A DNA stretch of 64,000 bases, taken from positions 391,268-455,267 of the forward strand of contig JAIOPG010000007.1 of the NCBI GenBank assembly GCA_021414025.1, given 5' to 3'. This document shows positions 53,475-62,984 of the stretch, piece by piece; within the stretch, counting starts at the first letter, position 1; every line of letters begins with the position of its first letter. The notes beneath the pieces are model-generated. The model saw only the letters and a list, made by a program, of their open reading frames with translations, ran no database searches and had not been told where the DNA came from. The stretch is from Planctomycetota bacterium. Its GTDB lineage: Bacteria; Planctomycetota; Phycisphaerae; Phycisphaerales; SM1A02. A program made the position numbers and the translations under genes.

Positions 53475-53540
53475 CTTTCCGGGCCGAAGCCCTGTAAGTC
53501 GCTGTTGCCAGCCACCTACGACCTCCAACATCGAATATGA
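53475..53540 (-). promoter_or_regulatory. Conserved structured leader, copy C
   Basis: The 28-base box lies at 53512-53539. Hairpin 1 (53494-53519) pairs GTAGGTGGCTG with CAGCGACTTAC around a GCAA tetraloop, with one mismatch. Hairpin 2 (53481-53492) is GGGC, loop TTCG, GCCC, the very stable tetraloop type. GGAAAG (53475-53480) is the ribosome binding site, so hairpin 2 ends at it. Confidence 0.72.
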
Positions 53541-53705
53541 GGTGTTCCAAGGCAAGCCAAGGGTGAAATTGGCTCATAATCCATGCTCTATTAAGTACTT
53601 AGAAATGCGAGATTCCACGGAATTTGCTGGCCAGGAACCAATCGATGAATTATTTGACAGATGCCACTGGGGCCCAATGCTGCAATCCTGCCTTGTGCGG
53701 ACCCG
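53541..53705. other. Divergent promoter region between array and EAL gene
   Basis: About 165 bases that should hold promoters for the tandem array (minus) and the EAL gene (plus). It is AT-rich near 53580-53610, with a perfect palindrome TAAGTACTTA at 53592-53601. TTGACA at 53654-53659 on the plus strand lacks a good -10 partner. No sigma-54 -24/-12 pair was found. Confidence 0.35.
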
Positions 53706-55466
53706 ATGAAGCGTGGATTCGCCATTGGACGAAGCAGGAAGTCGCCTGCAGCTAAACTCCGCGCCTTGCACCCGAAGCAGATACTTCTGGTTTCTGGCGC
53801 GGATCCGGCCCGTGCGACGTGCATCGCGTGCCTGCAAGAGATCGAAGCGGCCACCATCACACCCGTGGACGAATCGCGCGCCGTGGCGCTCGCAGGTTCG
53901 ACGCAAGCCGAGTGCATCGTGCTTGTGGATGGCCCCGACTGTGACGCCCGTTCCCTGCTCCTGAAAGTGCGCGGCATGCCGTCGCTGACGCAAACCATGG
54001 TGGTGGCCGTTGCGGAAACTCCGCTGCTAACGACGCTGGCTTCCCGCGGAGCAGACGCCACCATCGCGACGGACGCCGTGCCGAACTCACTCCGGCAGGT
54101 GGTGGAAGGCGTCCTGCGCCGTCGCGAGCAGTGGCGCGATGCGGCACCCAGCGTGGCGGGCAAGAGCATCCTGTCGCAGCGCCTCCAGGATGCGATCGAC
54201 GCCGGTGAACTGGGCAGCCTTCTGCTGCTGCGATTCGACCAGTTCGCCAATGTCTCCACGGCGCTGCATACCCTGGGAGTCGCGGGCAGCGCCCTGCATG
54301 CCGAGCTTGAGCGATCGCTCCGGAACCGGCTCACGCCGCTGATGCCCGCCGGCGCCTGGATGTCCGCCCTGAGCGAGGAAACGTTCGTGATCGCCATGCC
54401 GCCTGGCACGCCGGAGGCCGACGCAGTGGCGGACCGCATGGTGCAGTCGGCGCGGGAGCCGCTGGTCCTGGCCGAGCGGGACATTCGCCTGCGCGTCCAC
54501 GCGGGCTGGTGTCCGGTCGATGTCCGCGAGCCGGCGGATGCCGCCACGATCCTGGGGCGCGCCGAATTGGCGGACGGCGAAGCGCGCAGCGGCGCCGTTC
54601 CCAGCGCGATGCGATGGTCCGCCGCGATGGAGTCGCGTCTGCTGAACGATCTGCAGCTGGCCAGCGCCATACAGCACGCCGTCGAGCGAGCGGAGTTTCA
54701 GCTGATGTTCCAGCCTCAGGTCGGGATGGTGCGGGGCGATGTGTATGGCGCGGAGGCGCTGATTCGCTGGACCCTGCCGACGGGACTGCGAATTCCCCCG
54801 GGCCGGTTCGTCGCGCTCGCCGAGGAGTGCGGCCTGATGGACTCCATCACCCTGTGGTCACTCCGCGAAGCCTGCCGCCAAGCTGCCGCCTGGGAGCAGG
54901 CCGGCCTGCATCTTCGCATCGCGGTGAACATTGCCGCCAATCAACTCGCCAACCCTCGCTTCGTCGATGCAGTGCGAGGAGCGCTCGCCGAGAGCGGAGT
55001 ACTCGCCGGCCAGCTGGCGATGGAAATCTCCGAGGCCGCCATCCTGTCGAATCCGCGTGCCTTTGGCGGGCCGCTGAAAACCCTGCGCAACCTGGGAGTG
55101 ACTCTCTGCGTGGATGACTTCGGTGTGGGCGTGGCGACGCTGGCCAATCTGCGGACGCTGCCGGTGTCGGAATTGAAAATGGACCGCAGCTTCATCCGAA
55201 CGCTGCCGGGCACGGCGCAGGATCGCTCGGTGGTACAGACCATGATTTCGCTGGGGCGCCAGCTTCAGCTTCGCATGGTCGCCGTCGGGGTGGAGAGCCT
55301 GGCGCAGTGGGCCTGGCTGAAGGAGAATGGCTGCGACGCGGCGCAGGGCTGGCTGATCGGAAAAGCGACGGCCGGCGACGGGATCCCTGAGCTGGTCGGG
55401 AAAATCAGGCGCGACACTCCCGCCGGGTCAGCGCCGCGCGGGGAGCGCTCCGAACTCAGGCGCTGA
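53706..55466 (+). CDS. Degenerate GGDEF and EAL domain protein
   Basis: A 586-residue protein from the ATG at 53706. Residues 20-135 resemble a receiver fold without clear phosphoacceptor. Residues 155-300 are a GGDEF-like fold lacking the signature (LSEETF sits where G-G-D-E-F would be). Residues 315-570 are an EAL domain: EALIRW (Glu350), Asn in VNIAANQL (408), Glu in ISEAAIL (443), DDFGVG (470-471), Lys in LKMDRSF (491) and Gln in DAAQGWL (547). The family's A-E-G-V-E is A-V-G-V-E here, so one key Glu is Val527. It may bind c-di-GMP without cleaving it (inference). It overlaps iscA by 11 nt. Confidence 0.82.
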   Translation: MKRGFAIGRSRKSPAAKLRALHPKQILLVSGADPARATCIACLQEIEAATITPVDESRAVALAGSTQAECIVLVDGPDCDARSLLLKVRGMPSLTQTMVVAVAETPLLTTLASRGADATIATDAVPNSLRQVVEGVLRRREQWRDAAPSVAGKSILSQRLQDAIDAGELGSLLLLRFDQFANVSTALHTLGVAGSALHAELERSLRNRLTPLMPAGAWMSALSEETFVIAMPPGTPEADAVADRMVQSAREPLVLAERDIRLRVHAGWCPVDVREPADAATILGRAELADGEARSGAVPSAMRWSAAMESRLLNDLQLASAIQHAVERAEFQLMFQPQVGMVRGDVYGAEALIRWTLPTGLRIPPGRFVALAEECGLMDSITLWSLREACRQAAAWEQAGLHLRIAVNIAANQLANPRFVDAVRGALAESGVLAGQLAMEISEAAILSNPRAFGGPLKTLRNLGVTLCVDDFGVGVATLANLRTLPVSELKMDRSFIRTLPGTAQDRSVVQTMISLGRQLQLRMVAVGVESLAQWAWLKENGCDAAQGWLIGKATAGDGIPELVGKIRRDTPAGSAPRGERSELRR

Positions 55467-55869
55467 AGCTCGACCCGCATCCGCAGGTCGTGGTCGCGTT
55501 GGGATTGTTGAAGACGAATCCCCTTCCCATCACCTCGTCCTTGAAATCAATGGTGGTGCCGTTGACATACAGGTACGACTTCGGGTCGCAGATGACTTTC
55601 ACTGTGAAGGATTCCGGCGCGGTCGCGGTGGCCACCGAGCCCGCACCATTTCCGTTCTTGGCTTGCGCTTCCGGTCGTCGCGTGTAGGAGATCTCCCACA
55701 GTTCGTCATTGTCCTTGCGGATCTCGGAGAGATCGAGCAGATAGCTGAATCCGCTGCATCCGCCACCTTTCACTCCAACTCGAAGATGGATCTTGGCAGG
55801 ATCGAGACCCTGCTGACGGATGATCGAATCAATTTCACGGGCTGCGGTTTCGGTGACGATGACGGGCAT
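55456..55869 (-). CDS. iscA: A-type iron-sulfur carrier (IscA/ErpA family)
   Basis: A 137-residue A-type carrier. The three cysteine ligands are present: Cys38 in GGGCSGF and Cys129 and Cys131 in CGCGSSFS. The start ATG has AGGAG 5 nt upstream. An insertion of about 24 residues (63-86, rich in Ala, Gly, Asn and Thr) interrupts the usual beta sheet and looks like a flexible loop. It delivers clusters to targets downstream of IscU. It is last in the iscS-iscU-iscA unit, and its 3' end overlaps the EAL gene from the other strand. Confidence 0.9.
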   Translation of the reverse strand: MPVIVTETAAREIDSIIRQQGLDPAKIHLRVGVKGGGCSGFSYLLDLSEIRKDNDELWEISYTRRPEAQAKNGNGAGSVATATAPESFTVKVICDPKSYLYVNGTTIDFKDEVMGRGFVFNNPNATTTCGCGSSFSA

Positions 55870-55890
55870 GGGGGTCTCCTGGAAATGAAA

Positions 55891-56328
55891 TCAGTGGGTC
55901 TTCGCGGCCTGCGGCGCGGCGGTTTCGGTCGCGCGGCCGTTCTTCTTCTTCCAATCCTCGATCGCCGCGCGGATGGAATCCTCGGCGAGCACGCTGCAGT
56001 GGATCTTCACGGGGGGCAAGCTGAGCTCCTCGACGATCTGGGTGTTCTTGATCGCCAAAGCTTCATCGACCGTTTTGCCCTTGATCCATTCGGTGGCCAG
56101 CGAGCTTGAGGCGATCGCCGAGCCGCACCCGAAGCACTTGAACTTGGCGTCCTTGATCAGGCCCTGGTCGCTGACCTGGATGTGCAACTGCATGACGTCG
56201 CCGCATTCCGGCGCGCCCACGATGCCCACCCCGACGTCCTTGCGGGCGAGCACTTCCTTGCTGCTGCCGAACGAGCCCACGTTGTGCGGGTTCTGGTAAT
56301 GATCGATCACTTTTGCGCTGTAAGCCAT
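55891..56328 (-). CDS. iscU: Iron-sulfur cluster scaffold
   Basis: A 145-residue scaffold with the conserved residues Cys42 and Asp44 in PECGDVMQL, Cys65 in KFKCFGCGSAIASSS and Cys111 in KIHCSVLAEDSI, plus the LPPVK chaperone-binding motif (104-108). Cys68 adds a fourth cysteine. The ATG has GGAAA 6 nt upstream. The last 20 residues (RATETAAPQAAKTH) extend the usual 128 residues. It builds 2Fe-2S clusters from sulfur supplied by IscS; HscA, HscB and ferredoxin genes are not next to it. Confidence 0.95.
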   Translation of the reverse strand: MAYSAKVIDHYQNPHNVGSFGSSKEVLARKDVGVGIVGAPECGDVMQLHIQVSDQGLIKDAKFKCFGCGSAIASSSLATEWIKGKTVDEALAIKNTQIVEELSLPPVKIHCSVLAEDSIRAAIEDWKKKNGRATETAAPQAAKTH

Positions 56329-56346
56329 GGCGGTTTCCTTCCGGGA

Positions 56347-57585
56347 TCAGTGGGTCTGCCACTGGATTTTGCTGATGTCGACGCCCTCTTTGTACAAGTC
56401 GTAGAGCGGGCTCATTTTTCGCAGATGATTCACCGCCTTGGTGATCGACGCGATGGTGTAGTCGATCTCCTGCTCGGTGGTCCAGCGGCTCATGCTCAGG
56501 CGCAGGCTGCTGTGGGCAAGCTCGTCGCCGACGCCCAGGCTCTTGAGCACGTAGCTGGGCTCGAGGCTGGCGCTGGTGCAGGCCGAGCCGGAGGAGCAGG
56601 CGATGTCCTTGATGCCCATGAGCAGGCTCTCGCCCTCGACGAAGCCGAAGGAGATGTTGGTGATGTTGGGCAGCCGCTTGGTCGCGTGGCCGTTGACCTG
56701 GGTGACCTCGATGTTCTTGGCGAGCTCGGTCTCCAGTTTGGTGCGGAACTTGAGCAGGCGCTGCCCCTCCGACTGCATGTCCTGCTGGCAGAGTTCGCAG
56801 GCCTTGCCGAAGCCGGCGATGCCGCTGACGTTGAGCGTGCCGCTGCGCATGCCGCGCTCCTGGCCGCCGCCGTCCACGATGGCCTCGAGTCGGACGCGCG
56901 GCTTGCGGCGGCGCACATACAGGGCGCCCACGCCCTTGGGTCCGTAGATCTTGTGGCCGCTCCAGGAGAGCAGGTCGATGTTGTCACGCTCGACATCGGT
57001 CGGCATCTTGCCGGCCCACTGCGTCGCGTCAGTGTGGAAGATGATCTCGCGCTCGTGGCAGAGCTTGCCGATCGCGGGCACCTCGTTGATGGTGCCAATC
57101 TCGTTGTTGGCCCACATGATGGAGACCAGGATGGTGTCGGGCCGCAGGGCCTTCTCCACCATCGCGGCGGTGATCACGCCGTCGGCCGGGGGCTCGATGA
57201 AGGTGACATCGAAGCCCTCCTTCTGAAGACGCTTGCAGGGATCGAGCACGGCCTTGTGCTCATGCTGCGCCGTGACGATGTGGCCGCGTCCGGTCTGTCC
57301 CTCAGGGGCCTTGGCGTACATGTGCGCCGCGCCCTTGATCGCCAGGTTGTTGCTCTCGGTGGCGCCGCTGGTGAAGATGATCTCCTTCGAGTTGGCGCCG
57401 ATCAGCGCCGCGGCCTGCTCGCGGGCCTTTTCCACGGCATCCTCGGCCTCCCACCCATAGGCGTGGTTGCGGCTGCCGGGATTCCCGAAGCACTCGGAGA
57501 AATAGGGAAGCATCGCCTCCACCACGCGAGGATCGCATCGTGTGGTGGCCGCGTTGTCGAGGTAGAGGGGTCGTGGGTTGGTCAT
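56347..57585 (-). CDS. iscS: Cysteine desulfurase
   Basis: A 412-residue PLP enzyme of the IscS group. The opening LYLDNAATT, PLP-binding Lys212 in SGHKIYGPKG, and mobile catalytic Cys336 in SSGSACTSASLEPS (the S-S-G-S-A-C loop of group I) are present. It releases sulfur from cysteine for cluster assembly on IscU and for thiolated tRNA. It starts the iscS-iscU-iscA unit; no IscR-like gene is adjacent. Upstream inverted repeats are described separately. Confidence 0.95.
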   Translation of the reverse strand: MTNPRPLYLDNAATTRCDPRVVEAMLPYFSECFGNPGSRNHAYGWEAEDAVEKAREQAAALIGANSKEIIFTSGATESNNLAIKGAAHMYAKAPEGQTGRGHIVTAQHEHKAVLDPCKRLQKEGFDVTFIEPPADGVITAAMVEKALRPDTILVSIMWANNEIGTINEVPAIGKLCHEREIIFHTDATQWAGKMPTDVERDNIDLLSWSGHKIYGPKGVGALYVRRRKPRVRLEAIVDGGGQERGMRSGTLNVSGIAGFGKACELCQQDMQSEGQRLLKFRTKLETELAKNIEVTQVNGHATKRLPNITNISFGFVEGESLLMGIKDIACSSGSACTSASLEPSYVLKSLGVGDELAHSSLRLSMSRWTTEQEIDYTIASITKAVNHLRKMSPLYDLYKEGVDISKIQWQTH

Positions 57586-57603
57586 GTGGGGCTCTCGAAA
57601 ATT

Positions 57604-57638
57604 CGGATTTTTATTCTGAAATCGGAATCCGCGATTTC
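57604..57638 (-). promoter_or_regulatory. Inverted repeats in the iscS promoter region
   Basis: GAAATCG (57618-57624) and CGATTTC (57632-57638) form a perfect seven-base inverted repeat with a seven-base gap. A second pair, CGGATT (57604-57609) and AATCCG (57626-57631), overlaps it. The AT-rich stretch between resembles a -10 region. It is a candidate operator for an iron-sulfur regulator (Rrf2 type), by position only. Confidence 0.4.
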
Positions 57639-57779
57639 AGTCCCCTAGTGTAGGCATCTTTGCCGCGATTGCAAAGCAAAAAAAGGGCACGGCGCGGAGC
57701 GAGGACCCTCCGTTTCGACGGGGGAAATGCCGCGATTCACGCGGACGAGAACGGGTCCAAGGGCGAGTACCTTCACCGC

Positions 57780-58634
57780 ATGCGCATAGTGGAGCACGCC
57801 CGGTCGCTCGAGCCCTTCCACCGCGGCGCGCTGGTTCCCACCATGGGCGCCCTGCACGCGGGCCATGCCTCGCTCGTCGAGCGCGCGGCGGCCTCAAGGC
57901 TCCCCGTGGTCGTGACAATCTTTGTGAATCCGACGCAGTTCGCACCGGGCGAGGACTTCGCCCGTTACCCGCGCACGCTCGAGGCCGACCAGGAACTTTG
58001 CCGCAAGGCGGGGGCGCACGCCATCTTCATCCCCGCGGTCGAGGAGCTCTATCCGCATGGAGTCGCGGCGGCCGGCGCCGAGGCGGCGGCGATGGTGCTG
58101 CCCGATGTGGCGACCCGGCCCGGGCTCGAAGACGCCCACCGCCCGGCGCATTTCGCGGGGGTGCTGCAGATCGTTGCCAAGCTCTTTGACCTCTGCCGGC
58201 CGGTCGCGGCCTACTTCGGCGAGAAAGATTTTCAGCAGCTCCGTGCGGTTCAGGAGATGGTTCGGCTTGCCAGCGGTCGATGGCCGGATCTTGCGGTTCA
58301 CGCCTGTCCCACCATCCGCGAACCCGACGGCCTGGCCATGAGCAGCCGCAATCGCTATTTGAAGCCGGTCCAGCGCAAAAGCGCGCTGGGCTTGTCAAAA
58401 GCCTTGGGCGCGGCGGACGCGATGGCGCAATCCGGGGGCGATCCCGCGGCAGTTGAGGGTGAGATGCGGCGCGTCCTGCAGGGCCACGGTCTGGTCATTG
58501 ACTACGCGGCGGTTCGCTCCTCCGAGACGCTGCTGCCCTTGAAGGAAATCCGTCGCGGCAGCCGCGCGCTGGTGGCCGCGCGACTCGAGGGCGTCCGGTT
58601 GATCGACAACGCCGCTATCGATCCCGGCGGATGA
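57780..58634 (+). CDS. panC: Pantothenate synthetase
   Basis: A 284-residue enzyme from the ATG at 57780. Motifs are PTMGALHAGHASLV (ATP-binding HIGH-like), VVVTIFVNPTQFAPGEDFARYPR, KLFDLCRPVAAYFGEKDFQQL and the KMSKS-like MSSRNRYL. It joins pantoate and beta-alanine with ATP in coenzyme A synthesis. Codon stretches upstream to 57660 are open but lack family similarity. The 3' end overlaps the convergent prenyl synthase gene by 20 nt. panB and panD are not nearby. Confidence 0.93.
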   Translation: MRIVEHARSLEPFHRGALVPTMGALHAGHASLVERAAASRLPVVVTIFVNPTQFAPGEDFARYPRTLEADQELCRKAGAHAIFIPAVEELYPHGVAAAGAEAAAMVLPDVATRPGLEDAHRPAHFAGVLQIVAKLFDLCRPVAAYFGEKDFQQLRAVQEMVRLASGRWPDLAVHACPTIREPDGLAMSSRNRYLKPVQRKSALGLSKALGAADAMAQSGGDPAAVEGEMRRVLQGHGLVIDYAAVRSSETLLPLKEIRRGSRALVAARLEGVRLIDNAAIDPGG

Positions 58635-59622
58635 CTTCCAGGGCAAGCTCCTGCAGGAGCGACTTCACCTGCCCCGCCGGCAACGGCACCAGCGCCTCCT
58701 GTGCGCCGATGATCATGTGTTCGGCGATCCTTTGTGCAGCCTCGATCGACCCCGCCTTGTGCATGCGCTTGACCAGCTCGACACCGTCGCGCGATTCGAT
58801 CACGTCGATGGCCTCGGCCCGGGCGCTGCCGGCGCAGTCGCGCAGATAGAGGATCAGCGGAAGCGTGGCCTTGCCCTTGAGCAGGTCGCAACCCAGGGTC
58901 TTGCCGACCACGCTCTGGTCGCCGGTGAAATCAAGGATGTCATCCTGGATCTGGAAGGCGACGCCGGTGTGCTGGCCATATTGCGAAAGCGCCGACTGAA
59001 TGGTTTTGCTGGCCCCGGAGAGTTTGGCGCCAAGCTGGCAGCACGTGGAGACCAGGGCCGCAGTCTTGCGGCGGACGATCTCCAGGTAGGTGTTCTCGTC
59101 CAGGCAGACATCCTCGCGCCGGCTCAACTGCAGCAGCTCGCCCTCGCAAAGCGTGTTGGTCGTCTGCCCGAAGGCGACGTTCAGCGAGGGATCGCCGATG
59201 AGCGAGCAGAGGTGGAAGGCGTTGGAGATGAGCCAGTCGCCGAGCATGACCGCGGTCTCGTTGCCGCGCAGGGAATTGATCGTGGCCCCTTGCCGGCGCG
59301 TGTCGGCGTCGTCGAGCACGTCGTCGTGCACCAGGGTCGCCATGTGGATCATTTCCGAGACGGCGGCCGCCATCTTGTGGTTGCGGGTCAGCGCCGACTC
59401 GTCCTCGCGGCCCGTCGCCGCCAGTCCCGAGAGCAGCAGCAGCGTGGGGCGGAGCATCTTGCCGCGGTAACGCTCGACGTGGCGGGCCAGCTCGTTCACC
59501 GCGGGCAGGTCGCTGCGAAGCTGGCGGCGGAAGACTTCCTCGACCTCCTGGAGCGCCCCCGCCACGATGCCGGCGGCGGGAGCGCGGCGCCACGCAGGTG
59601 CAAGAATGGCGAAGGGATGCAT
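58615..59622 (-). CDS. ispB: Polyprenyl diphosphate synthase
   Basis: A 335-residue all-helical prenyl transferase. The first aspartate-rich motif is VHDDVLDDADTRRQG (D-D-x4-D type), the second is FQIQDDILDFTGDQ. GKMLRPTLLLLSGLA and LGDWLISNAFHL match medium/long-chain trans-synthases such as IspB. It builds the quinone side chain, probably for menaquinone. The symbol is by best match; chain length is not shown by sequence. Confidence 0.88.
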   Translation of the reverse strand: MHPFAILAPAWRRAPAAGIVAGALQEVEEVFRRQLRSDLPAVNELARHVERYRGKMLRPTLLLLSGLAATGREDESALTRNHKMAAAVSEMIHMATLVHDDVLDDADTRRQGATINSLRGNETAVMLGDWLISNAFHLCSLIGDPSLNVAFGQTTNTLCEGELLQLSRREDVCLDENTYLEIVRRKTAALVSTCCQLGAKLSGASKTIQSALSQYGQHTGVAFQIQDDILDFTGDQSVVGKTLGCDLLKGKATLPLILYLRDCAGSARAEAIDVIESRDGVELVKRMHKAGSIEAAQRIAEHMIIGAQEALVPLPAGQVKSLLQELALEVIRRDR

Positions 59623-59648
59623 GGGGGGACTCTAGGTGAAAATGGGAT

Positions 59649-60542
59649 TTATTTCTCGGCCGCGATGTAGGCGATCCACCCGGCGCACGCCTCGCCCTGG
59701 GTGTCGGCGCGGAATTTTCCGTTGCCGCTCCCGGTGAGGTGGTTGGTGCCCTCCCAATAGACCGTGGAGCGCTTGAAGCCGGATTCTGCGAGCAATTCCT
59801 TCAACTCGGGAATGGTCCACAGCCGCCAGTCGTAGGTGAAGGCCTTGCGGATCCTGGTCCGGTCGGGAAACTTGAAGTGGATGTGGTTGAGCACTTCGCC
59901 CGAGATCGGGTTGTATTTTTCGGTCTCCCAGACATAGGTGAAGCCGTCCAAGTGGCGCTCCTCCTTCTGCTGCGAGAAGCTTTCATAGCCCCCGTAGCAG
60001 TCGAGAAAGAAGACGCCGCCACGAGCGAGCTGCGTGCGCGCGAACTTGAAGTAGCGCAGCAGCTCGGCCCGCTTCTTGAAGATGTAGTAGGAGAAGTTGA
60101 AGGCGGCCACGACGTCGACCTTGGGGCCTTCGTGCGTCAGCACATTCCCCTGCACCGTGCGCAACCGCCGCAGGGCCTTTGCGGACAGTTGCCGGGCGCG
60201 TCGCTCGCGGCCCCAGGCGAGCACCTCCGGATCAAGGTCCACGCCGTAGGCGGTGTTGGCGGGGCGCTGCAGCACCCAGGCGCTGGAAAGAATGTGCGTG
60301 CCGCAGAAATCCTCGCGGAAGGTCTTGGGAAGGCGGCCGTTGATCGACGCGAAGATGCGATCGATGAACTTGACCTCGTCAACCGGGGTCTGCACCGCCA
60401 ACTCGTAGAGCTCGTGCGGATCGCTGGTGGCGGCGCTGCGCCATCCCTTGCGGACCCCCTTCGACCGGGCCTTGAATTTGGTCTGGAAGGCTTTCTTCTT
60501 GGGATTTTTGACGTGGGGATGGTTCATCTCGATGACGGACAT
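59649..60542 (-). CDS. Class I SAM-dependent methyltransferase
   Basis: A 297-residue protein. A basic N-terminus (KNPKKKAFQTKFKARSKGVRKGW) is followed by FREDFCGTHILSSAWV, where the SAM-binding glycine motif has been replaced by a related F-C-G-T block, AYGVDLDPEVLAWG, then VDVVAAFNFSYYIFKKR and GGVFFLDCYGG. Similar genes are annotated simply as class I methyltransferases in Planctomycetota. Substrate unknown; the basic N-terminus suggests nucleic-acid contact (inference). Confidence 0.75.
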   Translation of the reverse strand: MSVIEMNHPHVKNPKKKAFQTKFKARSKGVRKGWRSAATSDPHELYELAVQTPVDEVKFIDRIFASINGRLPKTFREDFCGTHILSSAWVLQRPANTAYGVDLDPEVLAWGRERRARQLSAKALRRLRTVQGNVLTHEGPKVDVVAAFNFSYYIFKKRAELLRYFKFARTQLARGGVFFLDCYGGYESFSQQKEERHLDGFTYVWETEKYNPISGEVLNHIHFKFPDRTRIRKAFTYDWRLWTIPELKELLAESGFKRSTVYWEGTNHLTGSGNGKFRADTQGEACAGWIAYIAAEK

Positions 60543-60554
60543 GGGAGAAGCACG

Positions 60555-61346
60555 TTAGCGACTCGCGGAAGGATCGTCACGCAGGGCACGATCGAGCGCC
60601 TTGCGGGCGATCACGCCGATCACCGCGAGCGAGATCATCAGGGTCACGATGCCCGCGATCACCGCGAACATCCCCTGATCCTTCGCCAGGGTCTGGATGT
60701 CGGTGGCGCCGGTGGCGGCTCCCGAGGCGGCGAAGGAGCAGGCGATGAAGGTCCGCGGAGCGATGCCCAGCGACGAGCCGATCAGGAACTTCGCCCAACC
60801 CGCGCCGCAGGCGGTCATGATCAGGTTGATCGCGGAGAAGGGCCCGCTGGGCGAGAGTCGGATCAGGGTGATGATGCCGGTGGACTTCCAGAAGCTCTCC
60901 TCGAGGATGGTCCGGCGGATGATCGACCAGCGCTTGTGGGCGTCGATCCACATCACGACGTCGTTGCCGCACACCAGCCTGCTGATGGCGAATCCCACGA
61001 CGGTGCCCCCGAAGTACCCGGCGCTGCACGCCGCGAATCCGAGCTTGGCGCCGAAGATCCACCCGCCGACGATGGTCGGCGCGTAGGTGGGCAGCAGCCC
61101 GACGCCGGTCAGCAGCGCATAGCAGCAGGCGAAGACCGCCGCGGAATAGAGGGAATCGCCGCCGATCCACTGGCGAACCTCGTCGATGTGCGCCAGCAGG
61201 TAGAAGCCGTTGGCCACCGGCAGCAGCAGCCACAACAGCAGCAGAATGCCGCCGCTGCGCATGCCGCTGGGCAGGGCCTGGTATTGCCGTGCCCACGTCT
61301 CGACGTGGCGCCTCCACGCGTTCGGTGGCGTCGGTTCGCTGGTCAT
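60555..61346 (-). CDS. TVP38/TMEM64-family (DedA-like) membrane protein
   Basis: A 263-residue membrane protein with a VTT/SNARE-associated domain: GVGLLPTYAPTIVGGWIFG, then GYFGGTVVGFAISRLV, then STGIITLIRLSPSGPFSAINL and the closing helix GIVTLMISLAVIGVIA. The block with IRLSPSGPF and the preceding arginine is typical of the family, whose members are thought to act as lipid scramblases or transporters. An unusual cysteine-rich helix (FACCYALL) is present. It precedes icd on the same strand, with a gap of 18 nt to its stop. Confidence 0.82.
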   Translation of the reverse strand: MTSEPTPPNAWRRHVETWARQYQALPSGMRSGGILLLLWLLLPVANGFYLLAHIDEVRQWIGGDSLYSAAVFACCYALLTGVGLLPTYAPTIVGGWIFGAKLGFAACSAGYFGGTVVGFAISRLVCGNDVVMWIDAHKRWSIIRRTILEESFWKSTGIITLIRLSPSGPFSAINLIMTACGAGWAKFLIGSSLGIAPRTFIACSFAASGAATGATDIQTLAKDQGMFAVIAGIVTLMISLAVIGVIARKALDRALRDDPSASR

Positions 61347-61364
61347 GGGCTGCTCGCCGAACGC

Positions 61365-62792
<1,428 letters not shown>

Positions 62793-62984
62793 GGTGGGGT
62801 GAAGAAGCAGGAAAATGCGGGGTGGCGCAAGAGTGTCCGCACGCACCGCGAGCGAACCGCGGGGCCGCTGCCCTTCCGCATCGCAACAGGCCCTGCGAAT
62901 TCCCGAGGTGCATGCCGCCAACAGCGTCTCTCGAACAACCCACGTGCAACCGCCACCGCTTCCTGATACCGCCCAGACCCTCCG
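62793..62984. other. Intergenic region between icd and the edge gene
   Basis: A 192-base divergent gap. It should hold promoters for icd (minus) and the methyltransferase-like gene (plus). No clear hexamer pair or hairpin was recognised, and it is GC-rich throughout. Confidence 0.3.

Noticed and set aside
51636..53540. c-di-GMP riboswitch (class I or II) as an explanation for the leaders
   Set aside because: The leaders contain a GTAGGTGG stretch slightly like part of class I, but lack the other conserved segments and the two-stem junction of either class.
53654..53659. TTGACA as the promoter of the EAL gene
   Set aside because: No acceptable -10 hexamer lies 15-19 bases downstream.
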